Part shown: positions 10,459 to 22,386 of the stretch, in pieces
How positions within the stretch are numbered: the first letter of the stretch is position 1
How the letters are laid out: every line of letters begins with the position of its first letter
DNA from: Jackrogersella multiformis
Lineage: Eukaryota > Ascomycota > Sordariomycetes > Xylariales > Hypoxylaceae
DNA length: 64,000 nucleotides
Assembly (NCBI GenBank): GCA_902806575.1
Contig: CADCXD010000018.1
Span: 3,782,001 to 3,846,000, forward strand
Direction of reading: 5' to 3'
The notes under the pieces: generated by a model
The model's database searches: none
Seen by the model: the letters and a program-made list of their open reading frames with translations, nothing else
Told to the model about the DNA's origin: nothing
Made by a program: the position numbers and the translations under genes

Positions 10459-13400
10459 ATGCAAAAGCTCGCCAACATGCGTCACTGGCCTGAGAGGATG
10501 AGCCCCAACTTCGGCATGTCATCGAGACCGAATATGAACATGACCGCTATAAATCCGCATCAGAAGGCCGGAGCTCCGGGAGCTTCGCTAAGTCCCTCGC
10601 CTGCCGCCGATACCACCATACACTTCGCCTTCAACGTCCCGTTTGCGTCCGATCTGGCTGGACCCAATACTGAGGAGGTTTTGCATGCGACTGGAGAGGC
10701 TGTCTTTAAGTGGACGCATCCAGGGGATGCCCCCGATGACATCCCAGTCTACGAATTACCAGTTCACGCTCAGAATCTAGCCAATTTGCAGAATCTATGT
10801 AGGGAGCTTACGAAAGGTCCCTTGCCAATCGAGGCTCATGTCATCTCGAGCCTGCCGAAGGCCTTCAAGTCGCAAGTTACGACAGTGTGCCTTTCTGGTT
10901 CGCCTGAACTGGTCCACAAGAGCCGCGAAACCATCTTGAGTGATACTCCTTTGGCGCTGGTATGCATATTTTTGGCTCTTTTTGCATCATAAAAGACATG
11001 TATGGCTAAACTATACATTGTAGAGGTGTACTACGGTCGACGTAGACTATGAGTTAATTGTCGACTCCCAAGCCGGCGCATTGCAGAAGAACGTCACCGA
11101 CGCTCTAGACACTTTCGCTGTGTTCTGCGGAGTAGATATTTTTATTTTAGGCCCGAAGCTGACTCCCACGGTCGATGGTCTCAACGGAGATGTCGAAGTC
11201 ATTCAAGATCAAAGGTGGAGGGTAGCCATCTATGGTGATATCGAATCTACAGAACACGCCAAGACCCAGGTTCTCATCTTTATTGATAAATTGGTATATA
11301 CTAAGCCTCGGAACTTGTAGCGGTAATGAGTATGGTACTAATGTCGGATATAGCTTGGACGCCAGCTGGATATAATGCGTTTCGAGAGCACATTGCACCC
11401 GATCGTGTGTGGTCGTTCGCGGAAGAATATCAAGTTGATCGAGTCGGTAACGAATACGGCCATATATTTCCCCCCGTTCGCCCAATTGCACCGATACTGC
11501 CCACCGAATGCGAGTCGCCGAAATCCCGAAGAGATATTTATTACCGGCGAGAATCCTCAAGGTATAGAATTGGCCAAGCGCAAGATCCACGAGTTGGTGA
11601 ACAGGACAAAGCTCTTTATCAAGGATGCCGTGGTCTCGCCTCCGAAGATAGACAGTATCTTACTGGGGCGGATGGACAAAGTTCGCAAGATTATGGAGAC
11701 AAATGGCACTTACATCATGTTTCCCCCATTGGCCTCTCAGCGCAATATGATCCGAGTTCAAGGTGTCGAGGGACTTCACATCGAACGCACCATGAAGGAA
11801 ATCATGTCTCTCGTATGCATCCAGACATCACACCGACTTGGTACATGCTAACAGACAGCTTAGGCCGGCCAGTTCTACTTTGCGTCGTGGTGGATTCAGC
11901 AAGCAGGCATGTCCCAGCTTCCGGGTCCCAACGAGATTCGTGCCATGCTTGGTGACATCTGTGCCAATTCCGATGCTGATATCTCCTTCGACAAGATGAC
12001 TTTCACCATCAATGGCTCCGATGATGCTGTGAAGCAGGCTTTAGGTGTGCTATCGCAGCTCAAGTTCGTGAATCAGACTCAGCACCAGATTCGGGTCAAG
12101 ATCGAGCTCGCCAACGAGCACAAGGAATTCGTCTCGGGAAAGAAGAATGGCAAGATCAACAAGATTATGACGCAGAGTAGGTCTTCTTGCCGGAACGAAC
12201 TTTTTACATCTTGCTGACAATGACGTAGGCAATGTCCAAATCATATTCGACAGCTTCAGAGAATACAACTTCGATATCGACGTTATCGCACCGTCTTATG
12301 ACTCTATGAAACAGGGAATGACGTTGGTAGAGCAGGAGATGCCTGCCTCTATTTCTTTCCATGTTCCCGACCAGTATCACAAGCGAATCATTGGTATTGG
12401 TGGCCAGCACATCCAGCGCATCATGAAGAAGCATTCCGTCTTCGTCAAATTCTCGAACGCTATGGATCGTGGTATGAATCCCCTCACCAGCACTGACAAT
12501 ATATATGGTTTATTAACAGACACATTAGGAGGTATGGGTCGTGAAGATGACGATGTCAAGGTTGACAATGTTATCTGTCGAACGCCGGCTAGAAATGCTC
12601 AGAACCTCGAGTTGGTAAAGACTGAGATTCTAGACATGGTGGATAGAGCCGTGAGTTGCATCGATATCCCTGATCTACACAGTACAGGGCGCTAACAGAC
12701 GTCTTCATAGCACTCCGAGTTCACTTCCCAAATCGTACACGTGGACCGCTTATACCATCGGCAGCTCATTTCTCGTCTCCAGGAGATCGAGGAGCTCGAG
12801 AAGAAGTGGAACTGCAAGATCGTCTTCCCCAGCACTGAACAGGCTAGTGATGAAGTGACGGTTACTGGCCCAGAATGGCAGGTGCCTCTATGTGCTGACG
12901 AGTTCCTGGTAAGTCAAATCGCTCTGCCGCATACGAACCTGGATACTAACATTTTCCCAAAGGGCATGGTCCCCGAGACCCACGAACTGGTTTTGACTCG
13001 GACTCCAACTTTGGTCAAATTTCTCGAGTCCCCCGAATTCTCCAACGAGCTTGTCTCAAAGCTGAAAACTCAGCATGAGGTAGCACTCGAAGTGCATGAG
13101 AACCCCGAAGAGAAAACCGAGGATGGGGACCGCACTATGAATTTGCTTTGGAAGCTCACTCGCAACAATACTGGCGGACTCCGTGATGCCATCGACTTCC
13201 TCATGCAGCAGTTTGCGGCCGCAAATGTAGACGCTTCCATTGTAAAGGGTGCGATTCCTCGCCCCAAGTCGGACTCGTTCGAGGACTCGCTTCAGTACTT
13301 CGATTCGAAGCTGCTCCAGCATGCTCCTACTGCTGTCGGGACTGATTCGCCCACCAAGCCAGCCTTTGGTGAGGATATTACCCAGCAGCGAACCACCACG

Positions 13401-13790
13401 ATTTTTGACAAACTTCGGAAGCCGTCTCAGCTCTTGTCTTCCCTTGACCGCAGAAAGAACAGCTCCCACTCGATGAACACATTCTTCAAAGGGTCGAACA
13501 ATGTGTCTAAGTCGTCTCTTATTTCGATAGACTCGACTCGCAGCTTTAACGCTGACAGAAACCCCTGGAACGATAGCGGCGTCAATCTTCCAGATGACGA
13601 CGGCCACCCCTGGTCGTCAAGCCGCCACTTCAGCAACGGCTTCGACAACAAATTAACGCCGAACAACATCCCTCACGGCGGCGACATCACACCACGCCAC
13701 AGTACGCGTGCGTCTGGCGATAGTGGCCGCCCGTCGACTTCTCATTCAATGAATTCAGGATACCCCGGTCCCATTGGACCATACCGTTAG
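10459..13790 (+). CDS. Multi-KH-domain RNA-binding protein
   Basis: Eight exons encode 977 residues: 10459-10959, 11024-11293, 11354-11812, 11864-12176, 12229-12471, 12529-12650, 12711-12908 and 12963-13790. Introns are 51-64 nt, GT-AG, several with clear branch points (GGTACTAATG, GATACTAAC). The protein is built from KH-like repeats. Only one has a canonical GXXG loop: RIIGIGGQHIQRIM, with GIGG at residues 570-573. Others are divergent (CGRSRKNIKLIE near 275, GRMDKVRKIM near 360, and HRQLISRLQEIEELEKKWNCK after 645), as in vigilin/Scp160-type proteins where many KH units have lost GXXG. From about residue 780 it becomes a Ser/Asn-rich disordered tail. A cytoplasmic mRNA-binding or polysome-linked role is inferred from the family. 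The fifth and seventh introns (57 and 54 nt) are multiples of three without stops. The start could also be an internal Met (residue 7 or 14). Confidence 0.9.
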
Positions 13791-15763
13791 ATTCCGTCTT
13801 TTAGATGCTCTACGTGCAATACCCCCGGCTGGATATACCCTGGCGTAAAAATACCCGATCCTATGATCATGCATCGGTCGGCTGTGCGTTTCATGGTTTT
13901 TTTCCCCCTCTCTCTGCTTTATAGTTTTATTTCATCTCTATTCCCTTTCCAGGTTCCGAGGTCTATTGTTTGCTTGTTTTCCTTATTTTTTCCTCGCTTC
14001 GCAGTGCAGCCAGGCGAAGGCTGCGGACGATTTGACTTGACGCTTATATCCACGAGTACATCTGGACATGATACCACGAGCTGCGCAAGACGGATTACGG
14101 CGTTGCAGATTGGAGCGGGAGGACGCCGTCGGATGATACCACAGAAAAAGCACAGAAAATTTGATACACACATGGGCAGAAAAGAATACCAGCATTGCGT
14201 ATTCTTGTTCCGCTCGACTAAGGGGCGTTGGTTTTTATATGGCTTGACTTGTTTTGGAGGCACCCATCAGATACCCTATATCCGTCCTTACCATCGATTC
14301 CAAAACTCGCGACATAGATGACGAGTTCTCTGTCGAGATGGCCACAGCCGTATTTGAGGATAGGATGCGGGTGATGCGGGTCAGATGGGAAGATGGGTTT
14401 TCGAGGTAGACTGCAATATGGGTTTGGGAGGATGGGCAGGCGGATACCACGACGGACGATTCATGGTGTAGCTAGCAGGCTACGGTTGTACGATATCACA
14501 GAGATGATAGGCAATGATACCCTCTGGTTCTGAGCAATTTGATTTTTTATCGGTCCCTAGGTACATATAAGTGATATTGACAATTCCCAAGTTGGTCGTA
14601 GATTTGATGTCTTTATAGATCTTCTGGATGACTTGTTAGTGGCGACATGCCGGGTACCTAGTTAAGGTGAAAGGAGGCAAACAGAAACTCCTTCCGTATA
14701 CCAAAATACCAAGTGATTGGGCATATGTCAATCTCTGCCGTACTAGTTCTAGGAGAATGTCACGCGAACAGGGGAAATAGTTGAAAAGGGGAAAAGAACT
14801 TCACGGGTAAGAATCTTCTCGTTTGTGACGTACCTATATGTAGTGTGCTTGAGGTAAGTACCTATGTAATTTACCTATATACTTCCACTTACCTCTGACT
14901 CCTTACCTGGACACAGTATCGATATGTGATATGTATAGATTGGCAAATGCTCGGTGCAGGTACAGGTACAGGTATGGGAAAAGAAATAGCAGAAAATGGT
15001 TGTGCTTTCTCTATCTGATTAAGGTTATTTTATTCCCTCATTTTCCCTTCTTTTCTTCCTTCCTTCCTTCCTTCCTACCTTACCTCTCTTCCCTCTCTTC
15101 CCTAACCTACTTACAACCTTATTCTTCCACATGTGTAAGCTGCTTATTTACACTTGCGGGAAGTCCCGGTTCTAGTACGCCTTCCAGAGTTCTTATTAAT
15201 TCCACCTTGCAACTACTATTCTATTAACTTACCCTATCTACCTAAGGTACATATTCGGGTATAGTGTGGTTGAAACGCCGGAAGCTAAATTTACTCATAT
15301 CGTTCATCGCCGTCGATAAGAAAAAGAAACATCCACATCCACACATACCTACGCACGCACATACACACGCGCACACACACATACACTTATAAATTACATC
15401 ACTTGCATCATTTCATATCACGCACAACGCACAGCAACACTCACACTCACACTCACACGCAAACATATGAACCGCACATAACGGTATATATCATTTATAA
15501 TATTAAGCACAGCTGCGCCGGAACATACCTAAGTACTCATCACGCGCAAACCTCTCAGGTCAAAAGTAAAGTGTGTACGGGCCGGCCTGTCTCTTTATTT
15601 ATCGGATCCTATCTATTATCTGCATCCCGCCTTACCTCGCGCCCAACATCTCCAATATCACCCTCCGACTGCTACCTTAAAGTCGGGTACTCTGTACAAC
15701 CTTCCAATCCTAGACGGTCCCGGCCAATCAAAAACCACAGAGGTAATTAAAGGTCCCACGACC
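13791..15763. other. Intergenic region with TTCC and CA-rich microsatellites
   Basis: Nearly 2 kb between the KH gene and the acetyltransferase gene. It holds the KH 3' flank, a (TTCC)n run at about 15056-15076, and CA-rich microsatellite DNA at about 15330-15465 in the probable leader of the next gene. Open frames at 13863-14321 and 13919-14263 overlap on opposite strands, with no recognisable domain. Confidence 0.45.
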
Positions 15764-15852
15764 ATGTCCGGCTCGGGTTCGGATTCCCCCGGCCCCGTTT
15801 GGCCCGGCAGAAACCCTCCCCTCTCCGCTGCCGCTGCTACCCACTGGGATGA

Positions 15853-15889
<37 letters not shown>

Positions 15890-17115
15890 GCCTTCCCGCA
15901 GCTTGTGTCGTCGTTTTCGAGGGCCAGCATCTCGTTCCGGTCGACGGACTGGAACGGCGAGGAGAAGGAGATAGAAGAGCAGGAGAGAGCGGAGCGGGAG
16001 GAGGAGCGGGAGCAAGCCGAGAACGCCGTAGACGACTCGGAGGACTTGCCGGACCGCGACGTGGCCCAGGTCAAGGGGACTAGCGGCTACAGGCAACGGC
16101 AGCAGCGGCGCGGTAGCACCAGTGGCAATGGAAGTAAGAGCGGGGGAGGCAGCGGCGACGATAAGTTCGATCGCATCCGCAAGAAGCTGCCGTTCCCCTT
16201 CCATCCTAATGTTCGCCCGTTGACGGTGAGGGACATCGAGAGCTGCGTCGCGCTCGAGGAGGCGGCGTTTGAGGATCCGGCGGAACGGTGTACTAGGGAG
16301 AAGGTATATTGATTTCCCACCCTCCCTCTGTTATTCGTTTCATAGCCACTCATACTCCCCTATTCCTATGCGATTATCTTCAAATATCGTCTACTTGACT
16401 CAGGCATTAGGATTTTCCAGTCCCAGATGATACATATTTGGGAATTATATCGCTAACCTGCCACAAGTTTGAGTATCGCTTATCGATGTGTTCTGAACTA
16501 TGCCTCGGGCTTTTCTGCACCATCGTCCCGGACAAGGCCAAAGGCTTCGACATAAGCACGCTCCCGCCGGCGCTTCCCGTCGAGACGGGTCGCAAAGACG
16601 GTGCCAAGAGCGTTCTACTAGCCCACATCGTGGCGACAAAGTCAGACACGAAGGTCGTGACCGACGCTACCATGGACTACCCCCGCGACTTCCGCACCAA
16701 CAAGTGCAACACCTCCGAGGTAGGCCACCAAGAGGCCGGGCGGACCGTCTGCGTCCACTCGCTCGCCGTCCATCCACGGCTTCAGGGCGGCCACATCGGA
16801 AAGCTGATCATGATGTCGTACCTGCAGCAGCTCAAGAACTCGGAAGTGGCCGACCGCTGCGCGCTTATCTGCCGGGACGTAAGTCTATCCCAACTCCCTT
16901 TTCTTGTTTTGCTTACAAATTTCAAAATTTAAATATATGTGACGGTTATTAAGGCTCACGTTCTTCTGTCTTAGTATCTCATCCACTTCTACGAGAAATT
17001 CGGCTTCGACTATGCGGGACCCAGCAAGGCCGCGTTCGGCGGCGGGGGCTGGCACGACATGACGCTCAGAATCGCCAAGCTGCCCCCGTACTCCATCAGA
17101 TTGGCGCGGAAATGA
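15764..17115 (+). CDS. GNAT-family N-acetyltransferase (arylalkylamine/polyamine type)
   Basis: Three exons, 15764-16303, 16468-16878 and 16975-17115, give 363 residues; introns of 164 and 96 nt are GT-AG and in phase. Residues 1-145 are low complexity, with 13 consecutive Asp at about 29-41 encoded by a GAT/GAC run and an acidic/Arg-rich helix after it. The GNAT domain starts near 147: FHPNVRPLTVRDIESCVALE, then FEYRLSMCSELCLGLFC, then VCVHSLAVHPRLQGGHIGKL (strand beta4 and the acetyl-CoA loop, Q286-G291), and finally YLIHFYEKFGFDYAG, the usual C-terminal GNAT signature. It resembles fungal serotonin/polyamine acetyltransferase relatives; the substrate is unknown. The pyrophosphate loop reads QGGHIG, with His289 where the QxxGxG consensus has Gly. 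Confidence 0.88.
15848..15886. repeat. Coding GAT/GAC trinucleotide run (13 Asp)
   Basis: Thirteen Asp codons in a row inside exon 1 of the acetyltransferase gene, two GAT then GAC. The length is likely to vary between strains. Confidence 0.9.
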
Positions 17116-19408
17116 TTTTACCCTTCGCCTTGGACCGGAACGGGTACTCCCCAGGGGCAGGTGGGAACAGCGTGACTTTGCATGGAGAGACGTGACGTGA
17201 CGTGGCGGCCGTCAACCTAACAGCCCATGCCGGCGAGAGAAGTTGGAGTTGGAGTTGGAGCTGATGACGGCCAGGTGATATTAGCTTTGCTCGCGTCTTG
17301 CATTAGCCATTTGCATAAGCAACAGTTTGCGAATTCCGATACCCAATCACGAGACGACGAGGGCGGCCGGGACGGGGTTGGTCTCGGCATTTACGCGGAA
17401 TTCCGGCTCATGACGAATGGGGGGACGGACGAGTGAGTGAATGAATGGACATCCGGATCGACGGGCTTAATGGAAGGCAATCGACGATGCTTTCGCGGTT
17501 TCGACATATGCATATATGGACGTATGAGATGGTATGAAAGAAATGAAAAAAGGAAAAGGAAAGGAAAAGGGGATGGAAGGGAGAGGAACTAGGTATTTTC
17601 CCTCGCAAGAGGCCTAAGGCATGGATAGAGCTACAAGGGTTTGTAGATGGACAGACGGGCAGCATAATCTGGTCTGATCTATTCTGATAGATGATGGGCT
17701 TTGCTAGATACCTCTACTACCTAGGTTGGTACTGCACGATATGGATTCTACTTCACCACTCACCACCTACATTTCGTCGTCGTAGAAGTGAAAGGCCTGT
17801 AAACACATGTCGAGCGTGCTGGATACGTACCTCGATACATACTTAGCATATCACTCTCCATCTTCTTCGTCCTATTCTGGCGAAGAAAAGGCTGGCTTAC
17901 ATGGCTAGATAATTACCTAGGTAGCTATCTGGGTACCTTATCAAAACACAGAGATCCCCTGCTTATGCGGTGTAATAAGGATGCCTCGTGTACCTGGATT
18001 GGCAAGTACACAAATATTGAAAAAATATTGAAAAATTACCAATAATAAGAATATATATAGGTATATAAATAAAAAGGAAAGGGATGAAGGGCTTCCCGAA
18101 CGAGTAACCCGTTACTTATACCCCGTAACGCGTATCCCGGGAGATGAGATGAGGTGAGGTGTATGGCACGCGATTGATTACCTACCTAGCTTGGTCCACT
18201 ACATCCGGTATGTGTGATGTGATGCGATGATGTTGATTACTAGGCTAGGTACGTATGTGAAATATATACTGTAATATCTACATGTAGAGGTATATATATT
18301 ATATTTAAGCTAGCTATTAGTGAGTTGTAGATTACTCCGAATGGAGGAGGATGGAGTATTGGTTAAAGGGTATGGATGATTATTTACTAGGTACATAGGT
18401 AGCTAAGGATGGAAGAGAAGTTTATATATTACGCCGTCAGCAACTAGGTACTTATCTACCTAAGCCAATGTATTTAGACGATGCCTACCTTACATGTAGG
18501 TAGGTGCGTATCCTTCTTATAGGCAGTTTGTTTACTTAGGTAGGTACTCAGGCAGAGTCACACCTTGAAGGCCATACATATCTCTATCCTAGCCTCTTCC
18601 TCGTTTCTCACAAGAAGCCTTAACGTATAAAGTTACGAGATATCTACCTACCTAATCTACTTACAAGCCATTATCATCTACATACACCCAAATAGCATGT
18701 TTATGACACTACCGATACTCTCAGGGCTATACGTGTGATTCCTAGACAATGTCCATGTTGCTTGCTTAGCTATCCAGTCTATCTACGTGCGCTATATAGG
18801 TATTTATGTAGGTAAATATGGCTTCCTAAGGTGACGATAATAGTGCCTTAAAAGGTTGCTATAATGGCTACCTCAGGATCCACTTACGTGGATGTGATAT
18901 ACCATTATACCATTTCTCAGGGGTTCATATCGATACTTACATTAGGTAGGCACCTATATCCTCCCCGGTCTTTACTTCCCGTATCTATTTATCCAGGTAT
19001 TTGAAAAGTATGGACCGAACTGGTCACCACGAAGAAAGGGGAATGGTATTATGTGTTTGAATTGGATACGTACGTACTTCCCTACATAGTATGTTTCCGA
19101 CATGTACCTACTCGTACAGCAACAAGGCAAAAAGGAACTCGGGGGAATTACTACACTCAGCACTCACCACAGATCAAGTGTCCTCGGTACCTAGTCAAAT
19201 CACACATACACCATAGACCATAGCCCGATATTATCCTTATTGATCGGTTTATTTTATTCAGCAGAACTAACTGCCGTCGCGTAGAGGCTCTAGTGTCAAG
19301 CCGTCACACGTACCTCCCTGCCTGAACGCCAAGAACAGCCGACAACCTGATATCTCTTTTATCGTAGAAGGCATCATGTACAGTAGGAAACAGATATGCA
19401 TTCGCCGC
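17116..19408. other. Intergenic region between two converging genes
   Basis: About 2.3 kb between the 3' ends of the acetyltransferase gene and NOG1. CCTAGG or AGGTAGGT tracts occur at about 17715-17725, 17916-17940 and 18500-18545. AT-rich segments lie at 18010-18080 and 18255-18315. No frame with a family resemblance was seen. Confidence 0.45.
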
Positions 19409-21616
19409 TTAACGATGGGACGCCTTGCCCATGGATCGTTTACCGGCGAACTAGTGAATTGTTAGCTTTAAGACCACACGAGACCACGTGAGTAATGTGA
19501 TAGGATGGGGGATACGTACCAAGTGCTTCGGCAACGTGGCGCCGATATGCCTATCTGCCTCACCCTGTCTGGCCATGCGGTTCATCTTCCTCTGGCTTAG
19601 CTTGGCCTGCCTCTCTGCCATGGTTCTCGTCAGCTCGTCCTGCACACCGTCATCTCGTCTATTCGTCGCCGGCTGGCTTCTCGCTCGGCTCTTGGATCGC
19701 AGCCTCTCCCTTGGCGTCTGATCAATATCCATGGCGTTCGAGTCTTCGGTGCCAAGGCGACTTCTAGTAGTTGAGCGGCCACGGGTGACCGTCTGTTGTC
19801 TCGCCCTCAAGTGCAGATCCTGAGTATCGACACCCATCTGATCGAGGGAATCTTCAAGCTGAGATAGAGGTTTCTTGAGAGCCTTGCGAGGTAGGACCGC
19901 ACGGTTCTTGACCCTCTTCATTCTCGACTCGTTGCGGATCAGTGTTTGCTTCTCACGGATGATTTCTGCCTTCACTCTGATATCTGCCTCTTCCATGTCG
20001 TCAATCTCCTCGTCCGAGTCGTAGTACCCTTCAGCCTCAAGTCGCTCTTCCTCTTCCTCCAGCGCTTGCAGCTTAGCCTCGATGTCAGGATCAATGTAGT
20101 CGTATACATTCTTTCCGTCGAAGATTTCGGGTATCCTGTCGTGCTTCCATTCGGGGTTCTCAAGAATGTAGTCGGCTTTCAAGTCGACGTTGAAAACACC
20201 AGCACCGCCATTCTCGGCCTCGACATCGCGGGCTAACTTGCGGCGTTCGGGGTCATCCTTGTCGTATTTCTTGAGGTCCTTGACGACCTCAGGGATGAAG
20301 GTCTCCTGCCTAGCGCCGCCCATGGGTTGTGCCACATGGATTCTGGTCATCACATCTGCTAATCTGCCGCCGATAGCGCCGTTGTTTGACGTGCCCGCCT
20401 TTAGCTTCTGGGCCACCCTGTCGGCGAGAAGTCTCTCGCAAGCAGCATTTTTTACTTCCTGTACGCCTTCTTGCGTATTGCAGGAGAGTTGAAGCAACTC
20501 TACTTCGCCGGAAGAGACCAACGATTGTAGTTCTCCACCCGTCTTCTCATCCAGCTCCTCAGGTCTCAGGATATCGATCTTGTTGATGACGATAAAGACT
20601 AGCTTATTAGAGAATAATGGCTTGATGGACTTGAAGAGTTGCATCTGCGCCGTGACTGAGTAGCCACACTGCTCCGAAAGGTCCATGAAGTAGAGAATGG
20701 CAGATCTCAAGTGAGCAATAGCAGTGATGGACTGCATCTCGATGGTGTTCATCTCCTCCAGAGGATGGTCCAAGATACCTGGGCTATTTTGTGTTAGCAC
20801 TACGGAGAGAAAGGGGACTCGGCTGGGAGTGGCGGGGATCGATGACAACTTACGTATCGATGGCCTGGAAACGAAGGTATTTGTAGTCGAAATGACCGAC
20901 AAACAGGCTCTTGGTGGTGAAGGCGTAGGGCTGGACGTCGACATCGGCTCGGGTGACGCTGCGCAAGAAGCTCGACTTGCCCACGTTGGGATATCCACAT
21001 ATCAAGAGGGTCCGCGTGGTAGGATCGATAGAGGGAAGTCGACCAAGATGCTGACGGACCTGGTCAAGATAAAGTAAAGGATCCTTCAACCGCTTGGTAA
21101 TGGTAGCCATCCGACCGAGAGCGGCTCTCTTGAGCTGCTTGCACTGGAACAGACTCTGAGCGTACTTGAGAAGGCGCACATAATCTCTCGATATGGTTTC
21201 GATGAGGTGCTTTGCCGTAGAGAGATGCCCAAGCGCGATACGGAAATGGTCGGCATCGTAAAGAGTGTTTAGGAGATCCTTATGGAATGGGTGAATGTCT
21301 TGGAGGCGAGGGAAACTCTCGAGGATCTGAGCGAACTTCTCGGAGAATGTCTCTTGGGTGAACTTGACTTTTCGGGTATAGAATCCTGCAGCGACCAGTA
21401 AGTACTTATTTTGTTTATATTATATTTTATATTATATGAATTAGGCTAGAGAAGGATGCGCAAAATGCAGCAGAGAGAATACAAACCTCTGATACGACTG
21501 ATCATGAATCCGGCTCTGATCTGAGTGGGTAGCCGTCGCTGAGTCCTCGACAGAACAATATCGAGGAACTCCTGCGACGTAGGGACCGGCGCGATGTCTT
21601 TCCAAGTGGTCTTCAT
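19409..21616 (-). CDS. nog1: Nucleolar GTP-binding protein 1 (60S ribosome assembly GTPase)
   Basis: Four exons on the minus strand, 21616-21487, 21385-20854, 20783-19520 and 19450-19409, encode 655 residues, close to yeast Nog1. Introns are 101, 70 and 69 nt. The start MKTTWKDIAPVPTSQEFLD and the helical RIRGFYTRKVKFTQETF region are characteristic. The GTPase motifs are G1 GYPNVGKSS at about 174-182, the G2 region YAFTTKSL near 196, G3 DTPG at 220-223 (formed across a splice junction) and G4 NKID at 288-291. The C-terminal half is the charged NOGCT-type region (YILENPEWKHDRIPEI, YDYIDPDIEAKL), ending KHL-FAGKRSMGKASHR with the last 13 residues on a 42-nt exon. Nog1 binds pre-60S particles in the nucleolus and is released with Rlp24; this role comes from the family. 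It is divergent from URA5 across 770 bp. Confidence 0.96.
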
Positions 21617-22386
21617 CTTGGGCGACAGAGGAATGGATGATACTGTTGGGAAGTATTAATTGAACAGGATCCTCGTCGAACTTTTTTTTCTTCTTCTCAG
21701 AAGGATTTAAAAAAAAAAAAAGGCGGAGTGTGGAGGAATGATGAATGGTGGGTGGATGGGTGGGTGTGGGCACTTTTGCGAAATCTTGGCACTAAAAAAT
21801 CTTTATCGATTATTATCCGTCTTATCTTATCACTGATAACACTACCTAGGTATTTATGCTATGCTAGTGAATATCTATATCCTAGTGTAGTGAAGATAGT
21901 GAAGGATATGAATAACTATGAGACTTATGAATACGGATAGCAATCGATTAAATGATCAATTGATCTAGACACTAAAATTCGAATGCCAAATTCTAAATCC
22001 TATACATTCTCGGATGAGATTATTAGAATAACATACTTGAGCTTTTTTACCCTCAGTGTACCTAGGTACGTATTGAAATCTCCTTAAATTTTCCACTTAC
22101 ATTTTACTACCTTTTACCCCGCCATGAGGTTTATATCAGTTTTAAGAATGAGCACAACTCGGGGCTCTTGATTCTCCTGATTCTCATGGCATCAACTTAG
22201 GCTCTTATATGGACCTAAATTATCTTGCCATAGACTTACTTGTATTTTCTAAATCGTATCCGAAATCTACTTGCGACTAATCAGACCGACTCAGCCTAGA
22301 AGTTCATCAAGCAAGCATCCACAACAAGGAGGGGCTACTACAAGACTCACACGGCGTAATAATCATAGCATATACTCGCCGTAGTC
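21617..22386. promoter_or_regulatory. Divergent promoter region between NOG1 and URA5
   Basis: 770 bp separate the start codons of two genes expected to be strongly expressed. It holds an A-run at about 21709-21720, a GGTGGGTGGATGGGTGGGTG segment near 21745, and CCTAGG palindromes at about 21843-21853 and 22060-22070. No single clear TATA box can be assigned. Confidence 0.5.

Noticed and set aside
13863..14321. 152-codon frame downstream of the KH gene
   Set aside because: Starts in the probable 3' untranslated region, is hydrophobic-then-random in composition, and has an equally long frame on the opposite strand.
20784..20998. N-terminal extension of the large NOG1 exon to make a 515-residue protein
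   Set aside because: It reads through the intron at 20784-20853 in the wrong frame; the spliced model restores DTPG and the full GTPase domain.
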